Positions 1 to 11,346 of a stretch of 64,000 nt of DNA are shown in pieces. The DNA is taken from assembly GCA_029204225.1 (NCBI GenBank), contig CM055098.1, positions 52,100,728 through 52,164,727 on the forward strand, written 5' to 3'. Both the position numbers and the translations under genes were made by a program. The notes beneath the pieces are model-generated. The model saw nothing but the letters and a program-made list of their open reading frames with translations. It made no database searches and was not told where the DNA came from. How positions within the stretch are numbered: the first letter of the stretch is position 1; every line of letters begins with the position of its first letter. Source of the stretch: Diphasiastrum complanatum (Eukaryota > Streptophyta > Lycopodiopsida > Lycopodiales > Lycopodiaceae).

Positions 1-943
1 GATATCATCTTGAGTGGTGGAAACAATCAAGATGTTGATGATATCAAGAGTGCTCTCAAGAAGGAGTTTGAGGTGCATGATTTTGGCCATTTGCATTACA
101 TTTTAGGAATAAACGTGATTAGATCTTCTCAATCTACTTCCATTTGTCAAAAGAAGTATGCTAATTCTATTCTAAAGAGATTTTATATGGTAGATACAAA
201 GTCTTGTGATACAGCTATGGAGTCAAATGTAAAGCTAACTATAAGAGGTAATGAAAGATCCTTCAAGGACATTACTCTCCATAAAGCTAGTTGGTTCACT
301 TATCTAAATAACCATCACAAGACCATATGTAAGCTATTGTGTTGGTAGATTAAGCCAATTTATGCAAGATCTAGTGAAGAGTATTGGAAGCTAGGAAAAA
401 GAGTTTTGAGATACATCATAGGAACTCAAGATTTTGGGAAATTGTAAGAGGGATCATCACCTAACTTGTTTGGATTTTCAGATTTGGACTTTGCTAGAGA
501 TCAAATGGATAGGAAATCCATAGATGCACATTGTATTTTCATAGATGGTGGAGCTATATCATGGATGTTGGAGAAACAAGCCACTATTTCATGGTTATTT
601 AGTGAGGCTGAGTACGAAGCACTTAGTCATTGCACAAAAGAGATGGTATGGATCAAGAGGATGATCAAGGATCTTCACTTGCTAGATTTTACAAAGAGCC
701 CAATCATCTTTTGTGACAACCTATCAGCCCAAAAGTTGGCAAGCAATCCTGTATTTCATGCTAGGAGCAAGCATATTGAGATGGCATATCACTTTGTGAG
801 GGAGCAAGTCATGGCAAAGGTGGAGCTTCAACATGTGTCCTCAAGGGAATGTGTAGCTGATATCTTCACCAAAGCATTGGAAAAGGACTTGTTCATGAAG
901 CATAGGACATCAAAGTCCATGCTAAAATTATTTGAAGAGGGAG
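1..943 (+). pseudogene. Copia RT C-terminus and RNase H, broken
   Basis: This is the 3' end of a Copia pol gene, entering from outside the window. The first ~110 codons match the RT end that follows the YVDD motif (HDFGHLHYILG), then the palm-to-RNase H linker (ERSFKDITL). A frameshift near 290-350 and a stop near 446 separate this from the RNase H part at 466-948, which shows the usual Copia signatures: FSDLDFARDQMDRKS, the SEAEYEAL acidic motif, FCDNLSAQ, and the terminal HARSKHIEMAYHFVREQV. The purine tract GAAGAGGGAG lies just before the LTR, as expected for second-strand priming. It is the same lineage as the minus-strand fragment at 63240-64000 (shared ERSFKDITL, ELQHVSS and ECVADIFTK). 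Non-functional because of the frame breaks. Confidence 0.9.
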
Positions 944-1275
944 TGTGAAAGATTTCAACTAGTTTAGACAAATTTGGTCATATTTATTTAGTTGGCAATT
1001 GAGGCCAATTTTCATATTAGACTTAGAGATTGTCATTTCGAAAGTTATTTTAGTTCAAATGTATTGAATTACCACTTTTAAAAAGTGAGGGAAATAGTAG
1101 AAGGTCAAGTTTAGTAGATTCAAATTTGAATGTTGGAGACATTGAATCTAGTCCACATTATTGGTAGGGGTTTTTGAAATGGGGGAAACCTATCAAAAAA
1201 TCAGAAAATAGGACTCAATTTGAGACACAAAAGATCAATAAGTGTGATGGCAAACTTGGTATGTTGATCTATTTT
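944..1275 (+). repeat. Start of Copia 3' LTR (right end unresolved)
   Basis: The LTR begins TGTGAAAG directly after the polypurine tract of the preceding Copia pol, the same TGTGAA start used by most LTRs in this window. The 3' border cannot be placed, because a foldback repeat starts near 1276 and no partner LTR is in the window. No coding sequence is seen here. Confidence 0.6.
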
Positions 1276-1965
1276 GAAAGTAGGCCAAATTTTTTTTTTT
1301 TTGGTTCGAAATCATGATTTTTAGCCATTTCACTTCATCATAAGGCAAAAAAGAACATTTAGGAGCCCAAAAAAAAAATGTATCCAGCGGCTAAATTTTC
1401 ATGTTTTTCGTCCGAAATCGTGATTTTTGGCCGTTCACTTCATCAGAAGGCCAAAAAAATATTATAAAAAAAAAACACGCTACGACCGGATTGGGCCCTT
1501 TGACCCTATCAAAGTGCCCAATATGCACCGTAGCGTGTTTTTTTTTTTTAATTTGCTTCGAAATGATTTTTTGGGCCTTCTGATGAAGTAAAACGGCCAA
1601 AAAATTGCGATTTTGACAAAAAAATATGAAAATTTAGCCTTCGGGGATATGTTTGTTTTTGGGGCTCCTAAATGCTCTTTTGGCCTTCTGATGAAGTGAA
1701 ACGACTAAAAATCATGATTTTTGGACTAACAAAATAAAAAATTTGGCCTTCTTTTTTTTGTGTGATTTTTCCAAGAGGCCAAAATTTTCATTTTGTTTGT
1801 CCAAAATCGTGATTTTTAGCCGTTTTCACTTCATCAGAAGGGCCAAAAAGAGCGTTAGGAGCCCAAAAAAAATATATCCCAGAGGCTAAATTTTTCATTT
1901 TTTTCATCTGAAATTGCGATTTTTGGCCATTTCACTTCATCAAAAGGCCAAAAAAAACGGTTTCG
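1276..1965. mobile_element. Foldback (large inverted-repeat) element
   Basis: The segment is built from a unit of about 90-105 bp with the core GATTTTTGGCC-(G)TTTCACTTCATCAGAAGGCC, followed by poly-A runs and AGGAGCCC. Two copies run forward (about 1283-1475), then two in reverse (about 1555-1752), then two forward again (about 1785-1965). The centre is a hairpin: ACACGCTACG at about 1486 pairs with CGTAGCGTGT at about 1530, with a further inner pairing ATTGGGC/GCCCAAT. Outer ends are GTAGGCCAAATTTTTT and its near complement AAAAAATTTGGCCTTC. No protein is encoded. The layout fits foldback-type non-autonomous DNA transposons. A target duplication was not identified, so borders are approximate. 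Confidence 0.7.
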
Positions 1966-1989
1966 AAGCAATACTAATCATTTATAGTG

Positions 1990-2871
1990 TTGCTTGAACT
2001 TAATTACATTATGACATTATGACAATAAAACATTGAACCAAGAAAGAGTGAGAGACTATTTGTTACGTAAAGAATATAATCAAAGGAAAGAGAATGAGCA
2101 AGAGTGAAAGAACCAATAAGATGAGTTGCGAGGGCATGGCATCCTACGCGTATAAGCCCATGGCCCAATGAGCACGCAAGCTTAAGTTATAAATAAAGTA
2201 AAATAGACTTGGGCCTTTGTAATTAAAATAAAACTTGAGGCCCAAGGTCAATTTTAAACTTAGGAGTCTACTTTTTTAGAGTTGGGTCCAATTTTGGACT
2301 CACATGAATCTTGGGATTTCCCACGTACTTTTTGTGGACCTTGTCCCAATATTAGGCCACTAGGATTTTGGGGCAGAGACCTTCCCATTTTATAAAAAGA
2401 CACCATTTGTACTCTATTTGCATGCTTAATGAGAAAGAGAAAACTCCTACCCACTTTTTGAAGAGAAGCATCCTCATTATGCTATTCACTACTTGCTAAC
2501 GCTTTTGATTGTGTTTTCCATTGCTTTCTATTTTCATGTTGATTGGTTGTCTTAGTTAATGTTTTTCATTAGAAAGCTATAAGGAGCATTTGAGCTAACC
2601 TCTACTCTCTCCCCTCTATCTCTCTCTCTCTCTCTCTCTCTCTTCTCTTCTCTCCATCTCTCTAATCTTCCCTTTTCTTTCACCTACAATCATGATGAAG
2701 GTAGTTAGGGGAGTAGAGTTAGTAAGAAGTAGTGTTAGTGGGTGGTAGAGTTAGATAAAATTTAGGAACTAACTAAAGGTAGTATCTATGCATAGTTAGG
2801 TGCCTATCCAGTGAACTAACCCTTGTTGATAGGCAAGAGGGCTATTACTACATCGAATTGAAGACCCTACA
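1990..2871 (+). repeat. Gypsy 5' LTR (left border approximate)
   Basis: An LTR ending ...CCCTACA lies one base before a Gypsy-type primer site at 2873. It contains a TATA-like box (TTTTATAAAAAG, about 2388-2399) and a CT-rich tract at about 2620-2645, consistent with U3-R-U5 organisation. The start is not proven: TGTTGCTTGAAC near 1998 is one candidate. No second LTR copy is in the window. Confidence 0.55.
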
Positions 2872-2872
2872 G

Positions 2873-2890
2873 TGGCGCCGATGCAGGGGA
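2873..2890 (+). other. Primer-binding site (Gypsy type)
   Basis: TGGCGCCGATGCAGGGGA resembles the common plant Gypsy primer site TGGCGCCGTTGCCGGGGA. It sits one base after a CA-ending LTR and marks the start of a plus-strand Gypsy internal region. Confidence 0.75.
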
Positions 2891-4060
2891 TAGGTTTCCA
2901 CTAACTAGTGTAGTTTTATTTTAGCTATTTCTTGCTTTTTAGAGTTGTTTTAGGTACATTTTTGGGAGTTTAGATTTAGTTTTTCTATATTTTTTTTGTG
3001 TTTGGATTGGTTGCAGCTAGCGGAGGAGGTGTGAGAGGGTAGAGAAGGCCCTGAACAAGCCTCTAAGGGCTTGAAACCCAAACCAACCAACCAAAAAACC
3101 CAAAAAACACACCAATTTGCATTTTGGAGGAAAAAAGAGCTAAAATCTCATCAAATTTTAAATCTCCAAACTAGTAAGAGTTAACCCTTGCATGACTAGC
3201 AACAGCTCTAGGGTACTGTCCCAGACCTGCATAGAAGCCTGTGAGAGTTAATTCCAAGCAAATTGCAAAAATCAGAAAAAAAATCATAAAAAATTCAAAA
3301 AAACAGTTGAAAAAATCCAAAAAAAATATAAATTACTATCAAAACTCTCGCTGAGCCCTCTAAAGTTCCATCTTAGTGAGAGTAGGACACGGAGAGGTTT
3401 GTGAAAGTTAGTTTGATGTCTAAGTGCATGTGCAAGAGTTCCCAGTGAAAAAAGATGGGAAAGTGCTAGAGAACCCTCGCAGACACCAAAATTTTCAGTT
3501 CTAGTGGGCAAGAACTCTTGTAGAGATTTTGAAGTTCCATATTTGAGAGAAAAAGGACACAAAAGAGCTTGCAAGAGTTAGTTTGATTCCAGTGAGTAAA
3601 AATTTGGGTTAAGTGCTAAAAAATCACTAAAAAGTGAAGATCCAACAAATCCTTCCAGTAAGAACTCTCGTAGACCATCTCAATCGTTTTAGAATGTCAA
3701 TTTTCATCAGTGAAGAAGAAGCCTACGAGAGTTAGTATAGAGATTTGGTGAAGATCAAGCCAAAATCGTGGTTCTGAACCCTCGCATATAGTGAAATTTT
3801 TACTTAGTGGCAAGAACTAACTCTCGCAGAGAATCCATAGTGAGATCTGATCCAGATCAGCTACTATGATCCTTGTGAGAGTTACTTCTCAAAAATCTGA
3901 GAGATATCAAGTTTTTTATCTGCAAAAACAGCTAAAGAACCCTTGCACAACCAACCCTCGTATACTAGATCAAAATCTAGCTACTGTCAAATTCTCAGGT
4001 CAATCAGTGAAAGGAGTAAAAATTTATCAAGGAAAAACCATCGTACAGGTCTAAATTTCA
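2891..4060 (+). other. Gypsy 5' leader with scattered short motif repeats
   Basis: About 1.2 kb without coding potential lies between the primer site and gag. It holds many degenerate copies of GAGAGTTA and its inverse AACTCTCG or CCCTCGCA (for example near 3176, 3241, 3344, 3475, 3665, 3724, 3777, 3813 and 3877), spaced irregularly at 40-100 bp. Long non-coding leaders are usual for large plant Gypsy elements. The role of the motif is unknown. Confidence 0.55.
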
Positions 4061-4067
4061 CTTTTGG

Positions 4068-5110
4068 TTGATCAAATTGATCAGATCCTTAAGATCCAGA
4101 CTGCATCCCACTGTACAAGCAAGATCTCGACTGCATCCCCACTGTACAAGCAAGATCCAACTACTTTGGAACCCACCATCGGCTGTAGTAGCAATGCCAC
4201 ATGTATTAGAACCGACCCAGCTACAGTATCCCCAACATGAGAATGTATGGTATTCAGTATGTACACAAAACGATACAGCAAACGAGTGTCCAGTCCTAAA
4301 GCAAAATATGAGACTGACACATAGATTTTGCCATCTGTGCAATGCAACATCGCACGATACGACATTTTGGCCGTTTAACCCCTGGATTGTTCAATAGAAG
4401 AGAAGCCCATATCAGACTTCTTATCCATATCATCAAGGGGCACCAAACACGGCACCGAATCAACAATAGCGTATGGCCTTACCTGCACCACCAGGGCCAA
4501 CCAATCAACAAGTGGCCCATGTAAACCTGACAACAGCGGAACTAGAGATGCAAGTACCACCTCAACCTGAGCAGCAGCAATGGTATGGACTGGAGGAGCC
4601 ATTTATGGATCCTCCCATAAATAAATATTTTGCAGCCTATGCAACTCAAACTCAGCGTCAAGGTGGAAGAAATTATAGCTGCTATGGATGCGACGAAGGA
4701 CATAGGATTGCAGAATTTTCTTACAAAGGACAATATACATCCTTTTGCCAAGAATGCGATTATGGACACTGCTTCAAGAATTGTGCATTGAGACCTGGAA
4801 CCAGTGCACCACTAAACTTCATTGCAATACAACAACTAGCAGTTCCAGCAGGGATGCCACTGGAAGGGCAACAACTCCATGCTCCTGTGTTAGCCGTTAC
4901 GCGAGCACAGAAGAGGAAGGAAGTGGCTCCCTCACCAGCACCATCTGTCACTGATCACCAACCCTCAACTTCAGCGCCATATCCGATGGTGAGGGAAAAA
5001 AAAGACAGTACCAGAAAATACGACACTGGGTACAGAGGGACAAGCGGAGGAAAAAGAGCAAGAAAGGGACAATCCTATGGAACTTCCAACTAACGGTGAA
5101 CAAGAATTAT
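4068..5110 (+). pseudogene. Gypsy gag, frameshifted
   Basis: Gag of a Gypsy element lying in several frames. The first part (4068-4397) has a CX2CX4H zinc-knuckle start (CHLCNATSH) whose last Cys position reads Trp. The second part (4473-5093) is Gln/Pro-rich and then has two Cys clusters, CYGCDEGH near 4678 and CQECDYGHCFKNC near 4750-4790, the latter close to a retroviral knuckle. A basic Ser/Thr-rich tail follows (GGKRARKG). The same two-knuckle architecture appears in the minus-strand Gypsy gag at 39098-41279. Protease and RT do not follow, so the element is truncated at about 5110. Confidence 0.75.
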
Positions 5111-5434
5111 AAATAGACTCACCATTGCACACTGATCAGATCGTCATGAACCACCTTTTCACATGGTGCTCACACATTCCACTGAATCTGTGAATACGGT
5201 GCGTTTCTACTTCTTCTTTTTACCGTTATTTCTTCGTTCTCTATAGATTATGGTTCCTTACGATTTGTTTTTCTTATTAGAACAGTTTTAGTAGAAGTGT
5301 TTTCTCAGTTCACAACGAGTATTCTCCACCCTGTCAGTGGGGAGTCACGGATTCGATACTCAGTTACATGCATAAACAAGCCATGTAACCAGTCCTAGCT
5401 CAAGAAGATCAACGTTCTGGATCAGGGAGCAATG
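5111..5434. other. Unassigned spacer
   Basis: No gene, LTR end or clear repeat is recognised here. Confidence 0.4.
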
Positions 5435-6288
5435 CTACAGACTATCTACCAAAACAGAAAGCAAACCAGAATGGATTAAACTACTCAACCAAGAAACAAG
5501 AAACAAGAAACTAGAAACTAGAAACTAGATTTCAAATAGCATTTTAACAGTCCAAGAATCAAGAAACACTCATTTCTTGATGCTTAAAATGCCCAAGAAC
5601 AATCAAGAACTAAAATGTAAGAAAGTATGCAAGATCTACACCACAAACCAGCCTATTTAGTTTACTTGCATGCTGATTCCTATCTTATTCCACTACAAGA
5701 AATGAATTTTAATCCACAACTAAGCAAGAAAGAAAACAAGGACCTAGTTAACCCACAATACAAGAGAATCAAAGCATGCTCATAGAAACTTCACTCAAGA
5801 ACATTGCCATGAACAAGGAGCTTAGCAACTATCAAGAACTCGTGGAGGATCTTCTTTATTTACTCAAGAGAACTTGACAATACATTCAAAGCTCTCTCAC
5901 AAGAGAGGGGGGCCCTTAAATAAGCAAGAAGGCTGCCCATGTGGAGCCCAAGTGGCAATTCCACCAAACTAGAATGTGGATTTTGCCCTTCCACTAAAGG
6001 TCACCATCAAAAGGTGGCTCACTCTAACTAATTTAAGGGGGTCTACATTTATTTACAATGCCTAGGAAATATTACTAGCTCCTACATGGTCATTCCTTCT
6101 TTGGGATACACCATGTAGGCTCACATAGATAAATCATTGTCATCCTAGCTGGTAATTTTTTCGGCTCTCATGCTCGGCTCTCAGCTTCTACTGCTCTCCT
6201 CCTTCTGATACCTCCTCAATCATGGGTGAGAGATATTCCATGTCTTTGGCTTGGCTCGGCATCTGGGGATTCTCTGGAATCTGCTAAC
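5435..6288 (-). repeat. Probable 3' LTR of a minus-strand element
   Basis: On the minus strand this would begin TGTTAGCAGATTCC right after a purine tract (complement of ACCCTCCCC at 6293-6301) and end near TGCTACAG at 5435. A short 9-10-bp tandem repeat of AGAAACTAG type lies at about 5488-5530. It is placed here because the unknown minus-strand ORF at 6300-7567 runs toward it. No second copy is present, so both borders are tentative. Confidence 0.4.
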
Positions 6289-6299
6289 ATTACCCTCCC

Positions 6300-7567
6300 C
6301 TAATCTGTTGTAGGACCCACTGCAACACCGGTGATGTCCTTCCGCTTGGCACTTGGAAAAGTGTGGATTTTCATTCACTTCCATAAAACCAGGTGCTTAT
6401 TATCCACAAAACTTATTCTTCAAAATTGGAAGTCTCTCAATTGGCTACTACATTCTGGTTTCCAATATCTCTTTTTCTTTCTCTTTGGACAGCCTCTGAT
6501 ATTGCACAATTTTTTGGTCTTGATGCTGGACCCTGCTCTCGAGCATTTGATATTGGCTAACAACCAATGCATATGGTAGCTCGTTTTGGATAGGCCGATC
6601 ATTGAGTATTTGGCTGCTTCAATGAGCTTCTTAGGGTTGGTGAGGGTTGGGTACTGATCTGGAGTGTGGGATGGTGAGGCTAAACCAAAAAATAAACGTT
6701 GTATTAGAGCTAAAGATGGCGGTGGACGTTGAGAGAGTGGAGGGAGTAGAGGGATGATGTTAGTAACTATTGTGGTGGTGGTGGTTAGTGGAGGGGTCAG
6801 ACCTCTTCCTGGCTGCTCCCCCTTCTCTGGCTTGTCGTCGCTTATTTCCATCAGGTCTGCAGCATCAAAATATCACGATGTGTCCAATGTGTGGACTTGT
6901 TGGGCCTGTGGTTGTTGGTCTTGTGATTGTTGAGCCGGTTTCGTGTCCTGGAGACTGGATATCCCCACTCCTCCCCCCCAAAAAAACTTTTGCCAGTGGT
7001 GATGTTGCTAGCATTGGCGAGATAATCAATGTGGGTGGGTTGGTGACTTTGTCTACCTGACCGGTGACTTGAGATACTGTCGTGTCAGGGGCTGGTGTAG
7101 AGGTGACATGTGAGGGTGACGAGTGTTGTTGTGAGGCCGTGGATGAGCTTCCATCATCTGAGGTGGAACCATCTGAGACTGATCCCGCTAGAGATGTGCT
7201 CCTAGCTTGAAGCTTTTTTTGCATCATTTGTTGCCTTGTGTCTGGCAACTAAGCCTTGGAGGTATCGGCCTCTTGAGCTTCAGATGTTACGGCTGCTTGT
7301 GGATTCGATTGTGGGCTTCTTTGCTTTTGTACCAGAGGGAGAATACTGGTGTTTACTCATTTAGGCTAGGATCCCGATGGTGAAGTAGCTCTTGATCATG
7401 CATGCTTGGGCTTTTTTGACTGAATGGGAATGTCCCATGTCTTGTCCGCAAGCAGCAGGTGTTGTTGAATCTTTGGCCCATTCTGGACTTGGGGGAGGGT
7501 GATATCTATCAAGAGATATCCAAGTACTGTTATCAGCTGCTTGTTCTTAATGCACTCATGAAGGCAG
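6300..7567 (-). pseudogene. Unknown minus-strand ORF, downstream part
   Basis: Continuation of the reading begun at 12777. The first 56 codons (7396-7567) complete the frame interrupted by the element at 7568-12179. After a stop near 7396, further open stretches run at 6865-7248 (Ser/Thr-rich, starting MPDTRQQMMQKKLQ) and 6420-6851 (Pro/Thr-rich with a Lys/Arg cluster CPKRKKKRYWK). They end near the purine tract at about 6300. No RT, protease or zinc knuckle is visible, and I do not recognise the family. Position between a candidate LTR and a repeat-rich leader suggests the cargo ORF of a non-autonomous LTR element. Confidence 0.45.
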
Positions 7568-7846
7568 TGTGCAAAAAGTACAAAAAGGACCAAGAGTGGA
7601 TCCTAATCTGATCCTCAAGAGGGATTGGTTGTCAGATTACTTGATCTATCAATCTACTTCAGATTAAGATCAATCTAGATCAATTCTAGACACAAAATCC
7701 TAACAAGAACAATCATAATTGAAGGTAAGTGTACTTTTTGAATTCACATGTGTGAAACACTGTCTGAGTATGGACTCCAACCTGAAAATCAAGTACACAT
7801 TGATAGAACCTCAAAACAATCAAAACAAATGTAAACAAATGGAGAG
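7568..7846 (-). repeat. Truncated 3' LTR of family A copy 1
   Basis: Matches the first ~280 bp of the LTR at 11347 (TGTGCAAAAAGTAC start, plus-strand sense). After GGAGAG at 7841-7846 it jumps to internal sequence that in copy 2 lies ~150 bp past the LTR (near 61545). About 550 bp of LTR, the polypurine tract and the adjoining stretch were therefore deleted after insertion. Confidence 0.8.
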
Positions 7847-8625
7847 CCATGATAGTGCTTCTTTGATGTTGACATCTTTGATGAACTTGAGAGCTTTGCA
7901 CCATCCTAGCACCTCCAAAATTGATTCCTTCCAATTTTCATGTAGATGCTTGACCTTGAGTCTTGCTCCTCCTTCATGTGCATGCTCCTTCATGAGAAAA
8001 TAAATATTTCTTCTTGATTTATTAGGATCACAAAGATCTAACATCATGCTACCACGATCTAGAGAATTAGACTCATCCAAATTGGCAAGACTATGCATGC
8101 TATAATAACAAAGTGTTTGCATCATATCTTCATGCTTATTTACCATGCTAATCTTAGATCCAATGAGGCTAAATACTTCATTATGGAGATAAGTGTCTTT
8201 AGAAGATGATTCACTTACTCTCATAAAGAGTTTACAATTTGCCTCAATACAAATTTTCAAACTATGAGTGAACAAATCACTTTTGCTCTTACATGACTCA
8301 AGAGCATACATTTGATGAAATAACCATTTGCTTTCTAATTGATTTAAAATCAATTTCAACCTTTTAAGAACATCATCTATGTTCTCAAGAGAGACTTCAT
8401 ACTCAACTAGCATGGCTTTACTCCAATTTTGAGATGCAATGATCTCACTAAAGCAAATTGATTTATCAAATGACACAAGAGAAGTAAGTATGAGATGTAT
8501 ACCACATGAGATATGCTCCTCTTTCCCTTGAAATGTGAGCCACATGGAATCAACCATATTTCTTGAGTTTCTTTTTGGAATCACAACTTGAGAAGGCCTC
8601 TCCTCCTCAATCCTTGGCACACTTG
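7847..8625 (-). pseudogene. Unknown repetitive ORF of family A (C-terminal half)
   Basis: An open frame of ~260 codons with no recognised domain. It repeats modules also found in the upstream ORF: a SQNWSKA-LVEYE module matched there by SQRWIKSILVEC, and NCKLFMRVSESSSKDTYLH matched by SCKLFMRISEASKVDTYIH. The same protein is encoded at 61550-62569 and a decayed piece near 55960-56120. It occupies the place of pol, between gag and the 3' LTR. It could be a captured and internally duplicated host sequence or a fast-diverging retroelement protein. I do not assign a function. Confidence 0.55.
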
Positions 8626-8638
8626 AACCTTGAGATGA

Positions 8639-9748
8639 TTATTTAAGATCCTCTTCATGGTGCTCCTTCTTGATGAAAATCTGAGACCTCCATGCCTCAT
8701 AATGATCACAACAACTATGACCACACAATATGCACTTCCTATGATTATTAAAATTACTTATGATAGAAACATAAGTCCAAAAATCACCACAACTTGGCAT
8801 GATTTTTCTAATATTGAAATCAAAAGGCATTTCAATCTCAATAAGGCTAACTACTTGCTTATGGATATAAGTGTCCACTTTGGATGCTTCACTTATTCTC
8901 ATAAAAAGTTTACAACTTGCCTTTAAGATTGAAAACTTACATTTTTCATCTTTATGAATGACCACATCATTCATGATCTTATTGAAACCAAAAGATCCTA
9001 CATTATGAAGATATTTCCATTTTCTTGACTTCATAACTAATGTAAGCTTACAAGGAAAACATATTTTGCTATCTTTTAAGGCATCACACTCAACTAGTAT
9101 TGACTTAATCCACCTTTGAGATACAAAAATCTCCTTAAAGCAAAATGGTTCTTCATAAGTTGACATGAGACCATAAATGAAACTATTTTCATTTTGTGAT
9201 TGCTCCTTATTCTTGGTTGATTTCTCTTGGATAATAACAATAAGTTTCAGCTTGTCCAAAGTTACAAGCAAAATACTTTCCAAGGACATAAAATAAATCC
9301 AAGTTACTTTAATGAAAGTGACATCTATCTTTGCATCTTGAACCAAACAATGCACTTCCAAATGAAAAATTTCAAAAGATTTGACATGTGTTGTGATGGA
9401 CTCTTGAAGACAAATCTTGCAAGTCCTTGTGAGACTCCAAGCCTCATTCACCTTTCCACAAAGGAAACACCTTACCTTGGACTTGTCCTTCTTGTATTTG
9501 CATTTTGAACTTGAAGCTCCATCCTTCACCTCAGCCCCCTTGTGTTGGTTCTCCTTGGATGGGCTGGTCTCCTTTTTGTAGCATCTTGAGAAAAAATATC
9601 CTCCCTTGCCACAAAGGTTGCACTCAGGATCCTTTCTTTCCTTCAAAAGGATGCCACCTATTGATGCCATGTGAATAAAAACCTGTGATATGATTCTACA
9701 AATGTAATTTGTGACTTTCAAGAGACTAGATTTGAACATCTTCAACAA
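8639..9748 (-). pseudogene. Gag-derived zinc-knuckle ORF fused to repeat modules (family A)
   Basis: A 369-codon frame. Residues ~45-60 carry CNLCGKGGYFFSRC, a CX2CX4HX4C knuckle with His replaced by Tyr. Residues ~70-100 are a Lys/Ser-rich linker like the one in Copia gag (AEVKDGASSSK), followed by a second Cys pair, CFLCGK, that lacks the rest of a knuckle. The remaining ~250 residues are the repeat modules shared with the next ORF. Gag in related Copia copies (36730, 43700 and 54200) has one intact knuckle CFFCGKKGH. This looks like a rearranged Copia gag extended by foreign or duplicated sequence. The frame ends at TAA near 8640 and reopens downstream. Confidence 0.55.
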
Positions 9749-11346
9749 TCTAGAATCTACAAAAGATCTAGCTCACAAACCTAAGAATCAATCTTCACAG
9801 TAATGACTAGTCACTTGGAAACTTTTCTTTGATCACTAAGATAAAAGCACACAATCTTTGAATCAAATCACTAAAGAAATCAGATCCAATTTCCTATTTG
9901 ACTCATCAAATACCAATGACTCTTTCTTTTGAAAGTTGAAATGGATATGAAAAAGATTTGACACCTAGATTTTCCTTTTCACTTGACTAGTTCTCTCAAC
10001 ACTTGAGATCCTTGAACAAAAGATGGGTTTTGTTTCAAATACATGAAAATTAAACTTAATCACTTCTTTTGGACTCACTATTGACCCAAATAATCTCACA
10101 CTTGAGATTTAGAATGAATTTGATTTGATTTGACAACAAACTATACCACCAATTTTTCACAAAGCTTAAAAAATTAGACAACTAGAGATTTACAAAGATC
10201 TCAACCATGCATGAATACTCAAATATGGACTCCTCCTCCTTCTAGACATCCAATGGGATCACAAATTGACCCTCACACTCTCACAAAGAAAGTTGAATAG
10301 AACTAATTTGAGTTTCATACATACTATGTCAATTTTTGCTCAACAAATTAAATTCAATCACTCCTATTGGATTCCACCAATTCCTCTACTTTTTAAGACT
10401 TGGAATGAAATTCAAAATCAAAATTTGTGATTTTTCTCACTAAGATATTGTTCTTCAAAGAGTTAATACCACTTAGAAAGATTTGATCACCTAGGAGAAG
10501 ACAAATTATTCACCTATAACAACACATAATGAGCTTCTAGGTCTTGCCCTCTACAAAGGAAGGAACTGTTTAGAAAATTGGATCTCTCTCTACACATTTG
10601 CCATAGACACCTTAATGAATCTTTTAAGACCTTACAATCACTCAAACAAATTGAGTAGAGGGTGAACAATGTGACTTGGATCTCAATCTCTTTTCTAGAA
10701 CTCTCAATTTAAGCCAATCTATGTCAAATTCTACAAAAGATTTGCATAGATGCTCTATATGCACTAGAAACTCTCAAAGGTTTCACTTGGAGGACAGATC
10801 CAAGGATGTTTTCTAGCAAATTGATGCTTCTAAACTTGACCCTATCACTCTTGAACAAATCTAGAGTGATGGTACAATGGATTTCAACCTCTCACCTTGC
10901 ATATCACTCCTTAATCTATGATTTTTAGCAAAATATCTCTCAACTTCAACATGCACTCAAAAAATCAGAGATAATCAATTAATGCACCTAATTCAAGCTT
11001 CAAATTTAATTTCTTGGCTGATCTAATCCAAAAACTAATCAAGGCATTAGATTCTCTATAGAAAATGCTTGATTTTGCACTAAAAATCTCTCAAATTGGG
11101 TGTGCGAGTCAAATTGTACAAATTTTTGAATTTTCTAAGCCAAAACCGGAGCTGTACGGACTCACACGTGTGAAAAGGGTTCCTACAGCCCACAACAAGA
11201 TCTGGACCAAAAATTTTGAGGATAGCTATCAAATCCAACTCACTACACAAAATTTGACTAGTTTCCAAAAAACTGCTAATTTTGTCTTTGATTTGGATTA
11301 ACCCTATAAATTTCAACAAAACCTCTTGTACTAGGATCTGATACCA
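9749..11346 (-). other. Leader of family A copy 1 with primer site
   Basis: An AT-rich stretch without coding potential between the primer site (complement of GATCTGATACCA, 11335-11346) and the gag-like ORF. It contains one CACACGTGTG palindrome at 11163. Confidence 0.6.
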
